Origin: Streptomyces mesophilus
GTDB lineage: Bacteria; Actinomycetota; Actinomycetes; Streptomycetales; Streptomycetaceae
Direction: 5' to 3'
DNA length: 55,597 nucleotides
NCBI RefSeq assembly: GCF_011044995.1
Contig: NZ_JAAKZW010000021.1
Span: 1-55,597 of the forward strand
The translations under genes were made by a program, and so were the position numbers. The notes under the pieces are model-generated. The model was not told the origin of the DNA and did no database searches. It saw only the letters and a list, made by a program, of their open reading frames with translations. Positions 17,686-26,925 of the stretch are shown here, one piece after another (within the stretch, counting starts at the first letter, position 1; every line of letters starts with the position of its first letter).

Positions 17686-19224
17686 CTAATGATGATCGTG
17701 GGCGCCGCCCGACCCGGTGGGCTTCCCGGCCTTCTGCCCCTTCTCCACGACCACGAACTGCCCCATCATCCCGCCGTCCTCGTGGGACAGCAGATGGCAG
17801 TGGTACATGTACGGGGTGTCCGGATCGGCCGGACCGTCGAAGCGCATCGCCAGCTTCACCGTCGTAGCGCCGGGCACGAACACCGTGTCCTTGGCGCCGC
17901 GCAGCTCCGGCGGCGGCTGCTCGCCGTTCACCTCCAGGACCCTGAACTGCACATCGTGCACATGGAAGTTGTGCGGCATCCCGTCGTCGTTGCGCACGGT
18001 CCAGGTCTCCGTCGTACCGCGCGTGACCACCTCGTCGATCCGGTCCATGTCCATCGGGCGTTCGTTGATCCCGGACATCTTCAGACCGAAGAACCGCTCC
18101 TTCGCGGACTCGGAGCCGTCCGGTACTTCCAACTCGCCGAGCTGCACGGGCAGTTCCGGGGAGTCCCGCAGCGACTGCTTCGCCCGCAGCTCCAGTACGT
18201 CGAAGGAGTCGGCGCCCCCGCTGAACCGCGTCTGCCAGGCACCCCCGTAGTTGTCCTGCGGGAAGCTGCGCAGCACGGTCTTCTCGCCCGGCTTCATCCG
18301 TACGACGATCTCGGCGCGCTCACCCGGTGACAGCTGCACACGGTCCATGGCCGCGGGCTTCTCGAGCAGACCGCCGTCCGTGCCGATCAGCGCGAAGTCC
18401 CGGTCGTCGGAGAAGCCGAAGTCATAGACACGGGCGGTCGAGGCGTTCAGCAGCCGCAGCCGTACGAGCTCGTCGCCGACTTCCTGGTACGGATTGAGCG
18501 TGCCGTTGACCATCGTCCGGTCGCCCAGGAAGCCGGTGTTCCGCAGGAAGTCGTGGCCGTGGTCGAACTTCGCCCCGTCGAACGTCACGTCCTGCACGAT
18601 GACCGGCACATCGTTCACCCCGTACGCGTCGGGCAGATCGAGCGCGGCGGACTTCTCGTCGTCGAGCAGGAACATCCCGGCGAGCCCGCGCTGCACATGC
18701 TGCTCGGTCTGCCCGTGCGGGTGCGGGTGGTACCAGAGCGTCGACGCGGGCTGGTCGATCTTCCACCGCGGAGCCCACTTGCCGCCCGGCCCGACCATCT
18801 GGTGCGGGCCGCCGTCCATCGCCGCCGGCAGATGCATCCCGTGCCAGTGCACGGTGGACGCCTCGTCCAGACCGTTGGCTATCCGCACCTTGACCTTCTC
18901 GCCGCGCTCGGCGCGCAGCGTGGGCCCGAGGTAGTCGCCGTTGAAGCCCCAAGTGGGCGTCTTCCGCCCTGACTTGAACTCCTTCTCGCCGGCCTGCATC
19001 CGCAGGTCGAAGACCCGGGTGCCGTCCTTCTCGACGGTCGACTCCGCGAGCGGCGGTACGGCGAGCCGGTTGGTGAACGGCTCCTTGCCGACGGTGTTCA
19101 CGTCGGCGCCGGTCCACAGCCACGCGAAGCCCCCGCCGACCGCCGCCACCAGGACGCCCACGACCACGGAGAAGATGATGAGGACCCGCTTCAGCCTGCC
19201 GCGTCCGCCACTCGTTTTCGTCAT
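17686..19224 (-). CDS. Three-domain multicopper oxidase, membrane anchored
   Basis: A 512-residue oxidase of the laccase/CueO/bilirubin-oxidase type. An N-terminal helix (residues 13-38) follows a basic start, without a twin-arginine motif, so it is either anchored or exported by Sec. Copper ligands are visible in all four regions: HWHGMH (His126, His128), YHPHPHG (His166, His168), HNFHVHD, and HCHLLSHEDGGMM with Cys476 and Met486 of the type 1 site. The protein ends GGAHDHH. The start MTKTSGG is chosen because the 58 residues before it look non-coding. It oxidises phenolics or Cu(I) in principle; the substrate here is unknown. Confidence 0.93.
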   Translation of the reverse strand: MTKTSGGRGRLKRVLIIFSVVVGVLVAAVGGGFAWLWTGADVNTVGKEPFTNRLAVPPLAESTVEKDGTRVFDLRMQAGEKEFKSGRKTPTWGFNGDYLGPTLRAERGEKVKVRIANGLDEASTVHWHGMHLPAAMDGGPHQMVGPGGKWAPRWKIDQPASTLWYHPHPHGQTEQHVQRGLAGMFLLDDEKSAALDLPDAYGVNDVPVIVQDVTFDGAKFDHGHDFLRNTGFLGDRTMVNGTLNPYQEVGDELVRLRLLNASTARVYDFGFSDDRDFALIGTDGGLLEKPAAMDRVQLSPGERAEIVVRMKPGEKTVLRSFPQDNYGGAWQTRFSGGADSFDVLELRAKQSLRDSPELPVQLGELEVPDGSESAKERFFGLKMSGINERPMDMDRIDEVVTRGTTETWTVRNDDGMPHNFHVHDVQFRVLEVNGEQPPPELRGAKDTVFVPGATTVKLAMRFDGPADPDTPYMYHCHLLSHEDGGMMGQFVVVEKGQKAGKPTGSGGAHDHH

Positions 19225-19333
19225 GTCCCAACGGTCGTGGCAGCGGGCGCGGCAACCCATCGGGAAATGCCCTGAAGCGACCCCGGCCCGCCCCCTACGG
19301 AGGCGGGGTCCGCCGCCCCCTACGGGCTCGGGC

Positions 19334-20002
19334 TCAACCCCCGTACTTCTCCACGTACTTACGGGCGTTCGCCAAGGCCTCGTAGTGCAGCGCCTCACCC
19401 GCCGCGAGCACCTGAGAGAGCAGCGACCGGTCCAGGGTCGAGGCCCGGAACTGCAGCGCGACCGTCACGTCATGGTCCGGCCGGTGCACGATCTCGATCG
19501 GATCCCCCGCCGCGATCGCACCCGGCTCGATCACCCTGAAATACGCCCCGGCCGCACCGTCCTGAGTGAAGCGCTTCTGCCAGTGCTGCTCGCCGAGATG
19601 CCCGGCGAACGTCTGGCACGGGATACGTCCGGACGTCACCTCGAGGACGAGCTGCGAGCCGACCCTCCAGCGCTCACCGATCAGCGCGCCGGACACGTCG
19701 AGACCGGAGGTCGTGAGGTTCTCGCCGAAGGACCCGTTGCGCAGCGGGCGCCCGAACTCCTTCTCCCAGCGGTCCAGGTCCTCGCGCGCGTAGGCGTACA
19801 CGGCCTGATCGTTCCCGCCGTGCACGCGCTGGTCGCACACGTCGTCCCCGGCCACCCCGCTCGGCCCCTTGCCCTTCGCCCCGGGCGCCGCGACCCGGAC
19901 CGGCCCGTCGACCGGCAGCTTGTCGATACCGGACGTCCCGCTCGGATGATCCGTGAACGGGACGGGAGTGGCCTTGCCGATATTCAGACTCAGAAGCTTC
20001 AT
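19334..20002 (-). CDS. MOSC-domain protein (YiiM-like)
   Basis: A 222-residue protein with the molybdenum cofactor sulfurase C-terminal fold. Diagnostic pieces are DQRVHGGNDQAVYAYARED, NGSFGENLTTSGLD, and the Cys-bearing GRIPCQTF. Family members use Moco and reduce N-hydroxylated compounds such as 6-hydroxylaminopurine; this is the likely role. The ATG at 20002 gives the standard start MKLLSLNIGKA. It is divergent from a LysR gene 79 nt away, which is the usual layout for a LysR regulator and its target. A small hairpin near 19287-19307 may end the transcript. Confidence 0.9.
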   Translation of the reverse strand: MKLLSLNIGKATPVPFTDHPSGTSGIDKLPVDGPVRVAAPGAKGKGPSGVAGDDVCDQRVHGGNDQAVYAYAREDLDRWEKEFGRPLRNGSFGENLTTSGLDVSGALIGERWRVGSQLVLEVTSGRIPCQTFAGHLGEQHWQKRFTQDGAAGAYFRVIEPGAIAAGDPIEIVHRPDHDVTVALQFRASTLDRSLLSQVLAAGEALHYEALANARKYVEKYGG

Positions 20003-20081
20003 GCCGCTCACGCTAGAGATCATTCCCCAAGTCGTCGAGCACTTTTCGCCTCTTGCCCCAAGCCTCACTTATGCTTGCGTC

Positions 20082-20999
20082 ATGATCGAGGCCCGTCATC
20101 TCCGTGTGCTCCGCGCCGTCGCCGCCACCGGCTCCTTCTCCGCCGCGGCCCGCGAACTCGGCTGTACGCAGCCGGCCGTCAGCCAGCAGATGAAGGCGCT
20201 CGAACAGTCCACGGGCACCCCGCTGCTCATCCGTACGGGCCGTGAAATGCGTCTGACCCAGGCGGGAGAAGCCCTGGTCAGGCATGCCGCGGGCATCCTC
20301 GCCGGACTCACCGCCGCCGAGGAGGAGGTCGCCGCGATCGCCGGCCTGCGCGCGGGCCGGGTCCGTCTGGTCTCGTTCCCGAGCGGCAGCTCGGCACTGG
20401 TCCCTTCGGCCCTCGCGGCCCTGCGCGCGGCGCACCCCGGCACCCGGGTCTCGCTCGTCGAGGCCGAACCGCCGCGCTCGGTCGAGATGCTCCGCGAAGG
20501 CGACTGCGATGTCGCGCTCGCCTTCCGCTACGAAGGGGCGCACGCGGACGACGAGTGGAGCGACCTTGTCGTACGCCCGTTGCTCGCCGACCGTCTTGTC
20601 GGCCTGATCCCGGCGGATCACCGGCTGAGCGGCGACGAGGCGGTCTCCATCGCCGAGTTCGCCGACGAGTCCTGGATCGCGGGCTGCCCGCGCTGCCGCC
20701 GACAGCTGGTCGACGTCTGCGAGAGCGCCGGCTTCGCACCGCGTATCGACTTCGCGACCGATGACTATCCGGCGGTGATCGGCCTGGTCGGAGCCGGTCT
20801 CGGCGTCGCGGTGCTGCCCGAGCTCGCCATCGATTCGGTGGGCCCGAAGGGCGCCCGCACGGTCACGGTGGAGCCGGCCGTACGCCGCGAGATCGTCGCG
20901 CTCACGCTGCCCGACCTCGCCCGCGTGCCCACCGTGGCGGCCACGCTGGACCAGCTCGCGGCGGCCGCCGACCGGCTGTCCGCGGCCGCGGCCCACTGA
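20082..20999 (+). CDS. LysR-family transcriptional regulator
   Basis: A 305-residue regulator. The winged helix-turn-helix occupies residues 1-60 (FSAAARELGCTQPAVSQQM), followed by the linker helix and a periplasmic-binding-like effector domain with GRVRLVSFPSGSSALVP and GAGLGVAVLPELA. A CPRCRRQ motif inside the effector domain adds a Cys pair not general in LysR proteins. The ATG at 20082 matches the family N-terminus; the frame open to 19953 overlaps the divergent MOSC gene. Control of that neighbour is inferred from the shared 79-bp promoter region. Confidence 0.93.
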   Translation: MIEARHLRVLRAVAATGSFSAAARELGCTQPAVSQQMKALEQSTGTPLLIRTGREMRLTQAGEALVRHAAGILAGLTAAEEEVAAIAGLRAGRVRLVSFPSGSSALVPSALAALRAAHPGTRVSLVEAEPPRSVEMLREGDCDVALAFRYEGAHADDEWSDLVVRPLLADRLVGLIPADHRLSGDEAVSIAEFADESWIAGCPRCRRQLVDVCESAGFAPRIDFATDDYPAVIGLVGAGLGVAVLPELAIDSVGPKGARTVTVEPAVRREIVALTLPDLARVPTVAATLDQLAAAADRLSAAAAH

Positions 21000-21060
21000 G
21001 GAGCCGGGCCCGCAGCAGCCGCCCGCCGAGCGGCACGAAGCCGCGCGAAGAAACGTTTCC

Positions 21061-21378
21061 TCAGTTGGCGGACATCGTGCTGGTCGCCGGTACGAGCCGG
21101 TTGCGTGCCCGGCCCATCAGCTCTTCGCGCTCGTCCTCGGTCAGGCCGCCCCATACGCCGTACGGCTCACGCACCGCGAGGGCGTGGGCCGCGCACTCGG
21201 CGCGGACGGGGCAGCGCATGCAGACCTCTTTGGCCGAGTTCTCGCGAGCGCTCCGTGCGGCGCCACGCTCGCCCTCCGGGTGGAAGAAGAGCGAACTGTC
21301 GACCCCTCGGCAGGCTGCGAGCAGCTGCCAGTCCCATAGGTCGGCGTTCGGCCCGGGAAGGCGGGAGAAATCTGCCAT
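21061..21378 (-). CDS. whiD: WhiD, WhiB-like [4Fe-4S] sporulation regulator
   Basis: A 105-residue Wbl protein. The cluster ligands are Cys23, Cys53, Cys56 and Cys62 (CMRCPVRAEC), then the turn GVWGGLTEDERE and a short basic tail. The sequence and its position beside bldM match S. coelicolor WhiD as I remember it, including MADFSRLPGPNADLWDWQ. WhiD is needed late in sporulation for septum placement and spore wall maturation, and binds the principal sigma factor. It is divergent from bldM across a 452-bp promoter region. The tail after RNRLVPA differs from S. coelicolor and is shorter. Confidence 0.95.
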   Translation of the reverse strand: MADFSRLPGPNADLWDWQLLAACRGVDSSLFFHPEGERGAARSARENSAKEVCMRCPVRAECAAHALAVREPYGVWGGLTEDEREELMGRARNRLVPATSTMSAN

Positions 21379-21471
21379 TGCTTGTCCCCTTGCAACCGTT
21401 CGAAGGCGGATCCGATGCCCGGTCGGGCGGTAGCAGGTGCCCGGACGAGGGCTGGTCGGACGCCCATGCCG

Positions 21472-21496
21472 TACATCTACTGTCTGAGTAGATGTA
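21472..21496. promoter_or_regulatory. 25-bp perfect inverted repeat upstream of whiD
   Basis: TACATCTACT (21472-21481), spacer GTCTG, AGTAGATGTA (21487-21496): ten-base arms with no mismatch, 94 bases before the whiD start in the whiD-bldM intergenic region. The AT-rich composition stands out from its surroundings. It looks like a dimer-binding operator. BldM, BldM-WhiI or another developmental regulator are candidates, with no direct evidence. Confidence 0.65.
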
Positions 21497-21666
21497 AATA
21501 TGACTGATTGCGAATCTAGTCACAGACACCACCAAAAGGGAAGAAAAGGCGCTAAATGGGGCATAGCTTTCGGTGAATCCTCGGCGGCCCGCAGGTGCCC
21601 TGATGTCCGCGATCACAACCCGGTGAACGGCCCATCACGTAGAGTGCCGAAGGCGGCCGACCGACC

Positions 21667-21694
21667 CGTAACTCTTTCGAGTGACCGTCGTTGA
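21667..21694 (+). promoter_or_regulatory. Candidate sigma-BldN promoter of bldM
   Basis: CGTAAC at 21667-21672 and CGTTGA at 21689-21694 are 16 bases apart, the pattern I remember for the BldN-dependent bldMp1 promoter of S. coelicolor. Transcription would start near 21701 and give a leader of about 130 nt. The rest of the 452-bp whiD-bldM gap holds no convincing gene. Confidence 0.7.
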
Positions 21695-21830
21695 GAGTGC
21701 GGAGGCGGTTGAAATAGGAAGCGCTCGGGCAGGTGTCCGAGGGTGTCAACCGCTCAGGTGACGATTCGTATTCAGCCTGGAGGCTCAAGGTGACGCGCAT
21801 CAGCTGCAGGAGCCGCGGAGGACGACAGTC

Positions 21831-22442
21831 ATGACATCCGTCCTCGTCTGCGACGACTCCCCGCTTGCCCGCGAAGCGCTCCGCCGTGCGGTGGCTACCG
21901 TGCCCGGTGTAGAGCGTGTGACGACGGCGGCCAACGGCGAGGAAGTCCTCCGCCGCTGGGGCGCCGATCGCTCGGACCTGATTCTGATGGACGTACGCAT
22001 GCCCGGTCTCGGCGGCGTCGAGACCGTGCGCCGGCTGCTCTCGGCCGATCCGGGCGCCCGGATCATCATGCTCACGGTCGCCGAGGACCTGGACGGCGTC
22101 GCGCTCGCGGTCGCCGCCGGTGCCCGCGGCTATCTGCACAAGGACGCCTCGCGCGCCGAGCTGCGCGCGACCGTCACGCAGGCGCTCGCCGACCCGACCT
22201 GGCGGCTGGCCCCGCGCCGGCTGCGTTCGGCCGAGATGGGTGCGGCGCCCACGCTCACCGCGCGGGAGATCCAGGTGCTCGAGGGCATGAGCCATGGGCG
22301 GTCCAATGCGGAGATCGGCCGTGAGCTGTTCCTCTCGGAGGACACGGTCAAGACGCACGCCCGTCGGCTGTTCAAGAAGCTCGGCGCCTCCGACCGCGCG
22401 CACGCCGTGGCGCTCGGTTTCCGTTGGGGCCTGGTGCGCTGA
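21831..22442 (+). CDS. bldM: BldM, atypical response regulator of development
   Basis: A 203-residue FixJ/NarL-type protein. The receiver domain (residues 1-120) has the acidic pair in VLVCDDSP and Asp54 in LILMDVRMPG. The LuxR-type helix-turn-helix is at the C-terminus (TAREIQVLEGMSHGRSNAEI, then SEDTVKTHARRLFKKLGA). It matches Streptomyces BldM, which activates early genes as a homodimer and late sporulation genes as a heterodimer with WhiI, and works without classical phosphorylation. No sensor kinase gene is adjacent. The ATG at 21831 follows a gcggagg ribosome site. Confidence 0.96.
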   Translation: MTSVLVCDDSPLAREALRRAVATVPGVERVTTAANGEEVLRRWGADRSDLILMDVRMPGLGGVETVRRLLSADPGARIIMLTVAEDLDGVALAVAAGARGYLHKDASRAELRATVTQALADPTWRLAPRRLRSAEMGAAPTLTAREIQVLEGMSHGRSNAEIGRELFLSEDTVKTHARRLFKKLGASDRAHAVALGFRWGLVR

Positions 22443-22698
22443 ACCAACCTCCGACGAGTCCCGCCCGCGCCGCTGCGGGCGGGCCGGCGGATGAGCGGAT
22501 CCACTCGCTCGGGAGCGGTTTTCCCTGTTTCCCGCGCGATGCCGCATCCTTGAGGGTGTGGAGTTCCTCGGGGACGAGTCGGTCGAGCGGGAGGGGAGGG
22601 CGCAGGAGATGAGTTCCGGCGCACCTGCTCATAACGCTTCGGTGCACAACTATGGACGCGGTGCCACGGATCGGACGACGCCAAGGCACCATGGACCG

Positions 22699-23274
22699 AT
22701 GCGCGAGGACGAGACCACCACTGTCGGTGCCCTCGTTCACCGTGCCGTCGAAGGCGATCAGCAGGCCACGCACGATCTGCTCGCCCGTGTGCACCCGCTG
22801 GCGCTGCGCTACTGCCGTACGCGGCTGTCCCGACTGCCGGGCGACGCGCGGCACTTCGTCGAGGACCTTGCGCAGGAAGTCTGTGTCGCGGTGCTGCTCG
22901 CGCTGCCGCGCTACAAGGACACCGGCCGGCCCTTCGAGGCCTTCGTCTTCGCCATCGCCGGGCACAAGGTCGCCGATCTGCAGCGGGCCGCCATGCGGCA
23001 CCCCGGATCGACCGCCGTGCCCAGCGACGAGATGCCCGAGCGGCCCGACGACTCGCTCGGGCCCGAGGAGCGCGCGCTCCTGAGTTCGGACGCCGAGTGG
23101 GCCAAGAAGCTGCTCGCCAATCTTCCGCAGACCCAGCGCGAGCTGTTGCTGCTGCGGATCGCCGTCGGTCTCACCGCGGAGGAGACCGGGCAGATGCTGG
23201 GGATGTCTCCGGGTGCCGTGCGCGTCGCGCAGCACCGGGCCCTGAGCCGGCTCAGGGCGCTGGCCGAGCAGTAG
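22699..23274 (+). CDS. ECF-type RNA polymerase sigma factor (SigD-like position)
   Basis: A 191-residue sigma-70 family protein with region 2 ([23 protein letters not shown] and [17 protein letters not shown]) and region 4 ([41 protein letters not shown]). The open frame runs back to a GTG at 22558, but codons 22609-22698 have only about 60 percent GC at third positions, so ATG 22699 is preferred. It sits between bldM and guaB, as sigD sits between whiB3 and guaB2 in M. tuberculosis. Unlike sigD, no anti-sigma gene follows; the next gene is guaB after 150 nt. Its target promoters are unknown. Confidence 0.9.
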   Translation: MREDETTTVGALVHRAVEGDQQATHDLLARVHPLALRYCRTRLSRLPGDARHFVEDLAQEVCVAVLLALPRYKDTGRPFEAFVFAIAGHKVADLQRAAMRHPGSTAVPSDEMPERPDDSLGPEERALLSSDAEWAKKLLANLPQTQRELLLLRIAVGLTAEETGQMLGMSPGAVRVAQHRALSRLRALAEQ

Positions 23275-23313
23275 CGGCCTGGCTTTTCGCCGGTAGCACA
23301 CGACGAAGATCGC

Positions 23314-23329
23314 GTACGTGCGAACGTAC
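23314..23329. promoter_or_regulatory. Inverted repeat upstream of guaB
   Basis: GTACGT-GCGA-ACGTAC, six-base arms without mismatch, 96 bases before the guaB start and 40 bases after the sigma gene. It may be an operator; no known purine regulator site is recognised. Confidence 0.35.
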
Positions 23330-23382
23330 AAAGAAGACCGATGATCTTGATCGTGGAATGAGACACCCCCGCTGGCCGTTAG

Positions 23383-24927
<1,545 letters not shown>

Positions 24928-24954
24928 CCGCCTGTTCCGTACGGACAGCGAGGT

Positions 24955-24988
24955 CAGGGGCGGTTCCGGATTCCCGGGGCCGCCCCTG
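24955..24988. terminator. Hairpin between guaB and guaB3
   Basis: CAGGGGCGG (24955-24963) pairs exactly with CCGCCCCTG (24980-24988) around a 16-nt GC-rich loop. It lies 28 bases after the guaB stop and may end or weaken transcription into guaB3. Confidence 0.55.
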
Positions 24989-25064
24989 CTCCGTGTGTCA
25001 GGGATACTGGACGGGCAGGCCGAGAAGGACCCAGTAGGACCCAGAGGGAAAGGCACCTCCCAAA

Positions 25065-26189
25065 GTGACTGAGATCGAGATCGGGCGCGGCAAGCGCGGC
25101 CGCCGCGCGTACGCGTTCGACGACATCGCCATCGTCCCGAGCCGTCGTACGCGGGACCCGAAGGAGGTCTCGATCGCCTGGCAGATCGACGCCTACCGCT
25201 TCGAGCTGCCGTTCCTGGCCGCTCCCATGGACTCCGTGGTCTCGCCGGGGACCGCGATCCGCATCGGTGAGATGGGCGGCCTCGGGGTGCTCAACCTCGA
25301 GGGCCTGTGGACCCGTTACGAGGACCCGCAGCCGCTGCTCGACGAGATCGCCGAGCTCGACTCCGAGGCCGCCACGCGCCGCCTCCAGGAGATCTACGCG
25401 GCCCCGATCAAGGAAGAGCTGATCGGACAGCGCATCAAGGAGGTGCGCGACTCCGGTGTCGTCACAGCCGCCGCGCTCTCGCCGCAGCGCACCGCGCAGT
25501 TCTCGAAGGCCGTCGTGGACGCCGGCGTGGACCTCTTCGTCATCCGCGGTACGACCGTCTCGGCCGAGCACGTCTCTGGTGCCGCCGAGCCGCTGAACCT
25601 GAAGCAGTTCATCTACGAGCTGGACGTCCCGGTGATCGTCGGCGGCTGCGCCACGTACACCGCGGCCCTGCACCTGATGCGTACGGGCGCGGCGGGCGTG
25701 CTCGTCGGCTTCGGCGGCGGCGCCGCCCACACCACCCGTAACGTCCTGGGCATCCAGGTCCCGATGGCCACCGCCGTCGCCGATGTGGCCGCGGCCCGCC
25801 GCGACTACATGGACGAGTCCGGCGGCCGCTACGTGCACGTCATCGCCGACGGCGGCGTGGGCTGGTCCGGCGACCTGCCCAAGGCCATCGCGTGCGGCGC
25901 CGACTCCGTGATGATCGGCTCCCCGCTGGCCCGTGCCACGGACGCGCCCGGCAAGGGGCACCACTGGGGCATGGAGGCCGTCCACGAGGACGTGCCGCGC
26001 GGCAAGAAGGTCGACCTGGGCACGGTGGGCACCACCGAGGAGATCCTCACCGGTCCCTCGCACACCCCCGACGGCTCGATGAACTTCTTCGGCGCCCTGC
26101 GCCGCTCGATGGCGACGACCGGCTACAGCGAGCTCAAGGAGTTCCAGCGGGTCGAGGTCACGGTGGCGAACGCGCAGCACCAGCGCTGA
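25065..26189 (+). CDS. guaB3: GuaB3-family IMP dehydrogenase-related protein, no catalytic Cys
   Basis: A 374-residue TIM-barrel protein without CBS modules. It opens with RGKRGRRAYAFDDIAIVPSRRTRDP, the GuaB3 signature start. The phosphate-binding part (YVHVIADGGVGWSGDLPKAIACGADSV) is kept, but the loop equivalent to [14 protein letters not shown] reads GGGAAHTTR, with His222 where the catalytic Cys should be. Known GuaB3 proteins differ: some cyanobacterial ones keep the Cys and are active IMPDHs, while mycobacterial ones lack it. This one is therefore probably not a standard IMPDH. The GTG at 25065 follows gagggaaaggcacc. Confidence 0.9.
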   Translation: MTEIEIGRGKRGRRAYAFDDIAIVPSRRTRDPKEVSIAWQIDAYRFELPFLAAPMDSVVSPGTAIRIGEMGGLGVLNLEGLWTRYEDPQPLLDEIAELDSEAATRRLQEIYAAPIKEELIGQRIKEVRDSGVVTAAALSPQRTAQFSKAVVDAGVDLFVIRGTTVSAEHVSGAAEPLNLKQFIYELDVPVIVGGCATYTAALHLMRTGAAGVLVGFGGGAAHTTRNVLGIQVPMATAVADVAAARRDYMDESGGRYVHVIADGGVGWSGDLPKAIACGADSVMIGSPLARATDAPGKGHHWGMEAVHEDVPRGKKVDLGTVGTTEEILTGPSHTPDGSMNFFGALRRSMATTGYSELKEFQRVEVTVANAQHQR

Positions 26190-26208
26190 GGTTCGTCTCG
26201 TACGTACG

Positions 26209-26244
26209 CGAAGGGGCCCGCACCGATCGGTGCGGGCCCCTTCG
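26209..26244. terminator. Perfect 36-bp palindrome, bidirectional terminator
   Basis: Bases 26209-26226 are the exact reverse complement of 26227-26244 (18-bp arms, GC-rich core GGGGCCCGCACCGA). It lies between the convergent ends of guaB3 and the membrane-protein gene and should terminate both strands. Confidence 0.88.
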
Positions 26245-26260
26245 TATGCGCTGCTGCGGA

Positions 26261-26803
26261 TCAGCCGCCGATCTTCTTGGCGGAGCTGAAGCCGACGAAG
26301 CCGCCGATCGCGATGAAGAGGTACGTCATGGCGTCGGCGTCTTCCTTCCAGCCCTCGAAGGCGCTCGTCTTCAAGATGTTGTCGGAGCCGAGGAAATCGG
26401 TCCAGGACGCGGTCATGCCGGCCTGCTCGACCACGTGGCTGGCTATCAGCGACATGCCGAAGATCTGGCCCACGTAGACGGCCGCCAAGGCGAGCACCGC
26501 GCTGACGATGGGCAGCAGCGGGTTGCGGCCGCCGAGCTTGCCGGCCGCGAAACCGATCAGGGCGCCGACACCGACGGCCACGTAACCGATCTCGGTGTAG
26601 CCGCCCTCGTCGTCTGCGAAGGCGCGCATCAGACCGCCGTACGCGGCGGCAGCGGCGACCGCCGCCACGACGGCCACGACGATCGCGACGCCGACATTGC
26701 CACTACGGGCCGGCGGCGGGGTCGGCTGGAACGGGGCCGGCTGGCCGAACGGGTTCTGGCCCGCGGGCTGCTGCGGCTGCTGAGGCGGAAAGGCCTGGGA
26801 CAT
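26261..26803 (-). CDS. Membrane protein with Pro/Gln-rich cytoplasmic head
   Basis: A 180-residue protein. Residues 1-33 are rich in Pro, Gln and Phe (MSQAFPPQQPQQPAGQ), followed by four hydrophobic segments at about 37-57, 71-90, 98-121 and 158-175. A polar loop between the last two contains ADAMT and two Trp. Such heads are common in Streptomyces membrane proteins and may bind partners. I recognise no catalytic motif. The ATG is preceded on its own strand by gggggatcaccc. Confidence 0.72.
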   Translation of the reverse strand: MSQAFPPQQPQQPAGQNPFGQPAPFQPTPPPARSGNVGVAIVVAVVAAVAAAAAYGGLMRAFADDEGGYTEIGYVAVGVGALIGFAAGKLGGRNPLLPIVSAVLALAAVYVGQIFGMSLIASHVVEQAGMTASWTDFLGSDNILKTSAFEGWKEDADAMTYLFIAIGGFVGFSSAKKIGG

Positions 26804-26925
26804 ACGGGTGATCCCCCCATGGGAACGGTGCGCACACGCATGCGAGAGCGGCGCACGCTTGTGCGATGAATGACGCCGCAGGCTAGCAGCCCGCGGCGAC
26901 AGTCACCCAGCCCGTTTCAAAGGCT

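Noticed and set aside
19289..19325. 12-bp direct repeat CGCCCCCTACGG
   Set aside because: Two copies only, in GC-rich spacer between MOSC and oxidase genes; no target-site duplication or mobile element around it.
20052..20062. CTTG-CCC-CAAG repeat between the MOSC and LysR genes
   Set aside because: The arms are four bases, easily expected by chance, and no clear T-N11-A LysR site could be fixed.
21500..21694. 64-residue frame in the whiD-bldM gap
   Set aside because: Low third-position GC, no ribosome site, and it runs over the BldN-type promoter of bldM.
22558..22698. N-terminal extension of the ECF sigma frame
   Set aside because: Third-position GC drops to about 60 percent between 22609 and 22698 and the segment has no sigma-factor similarity, so it is treated as leader.
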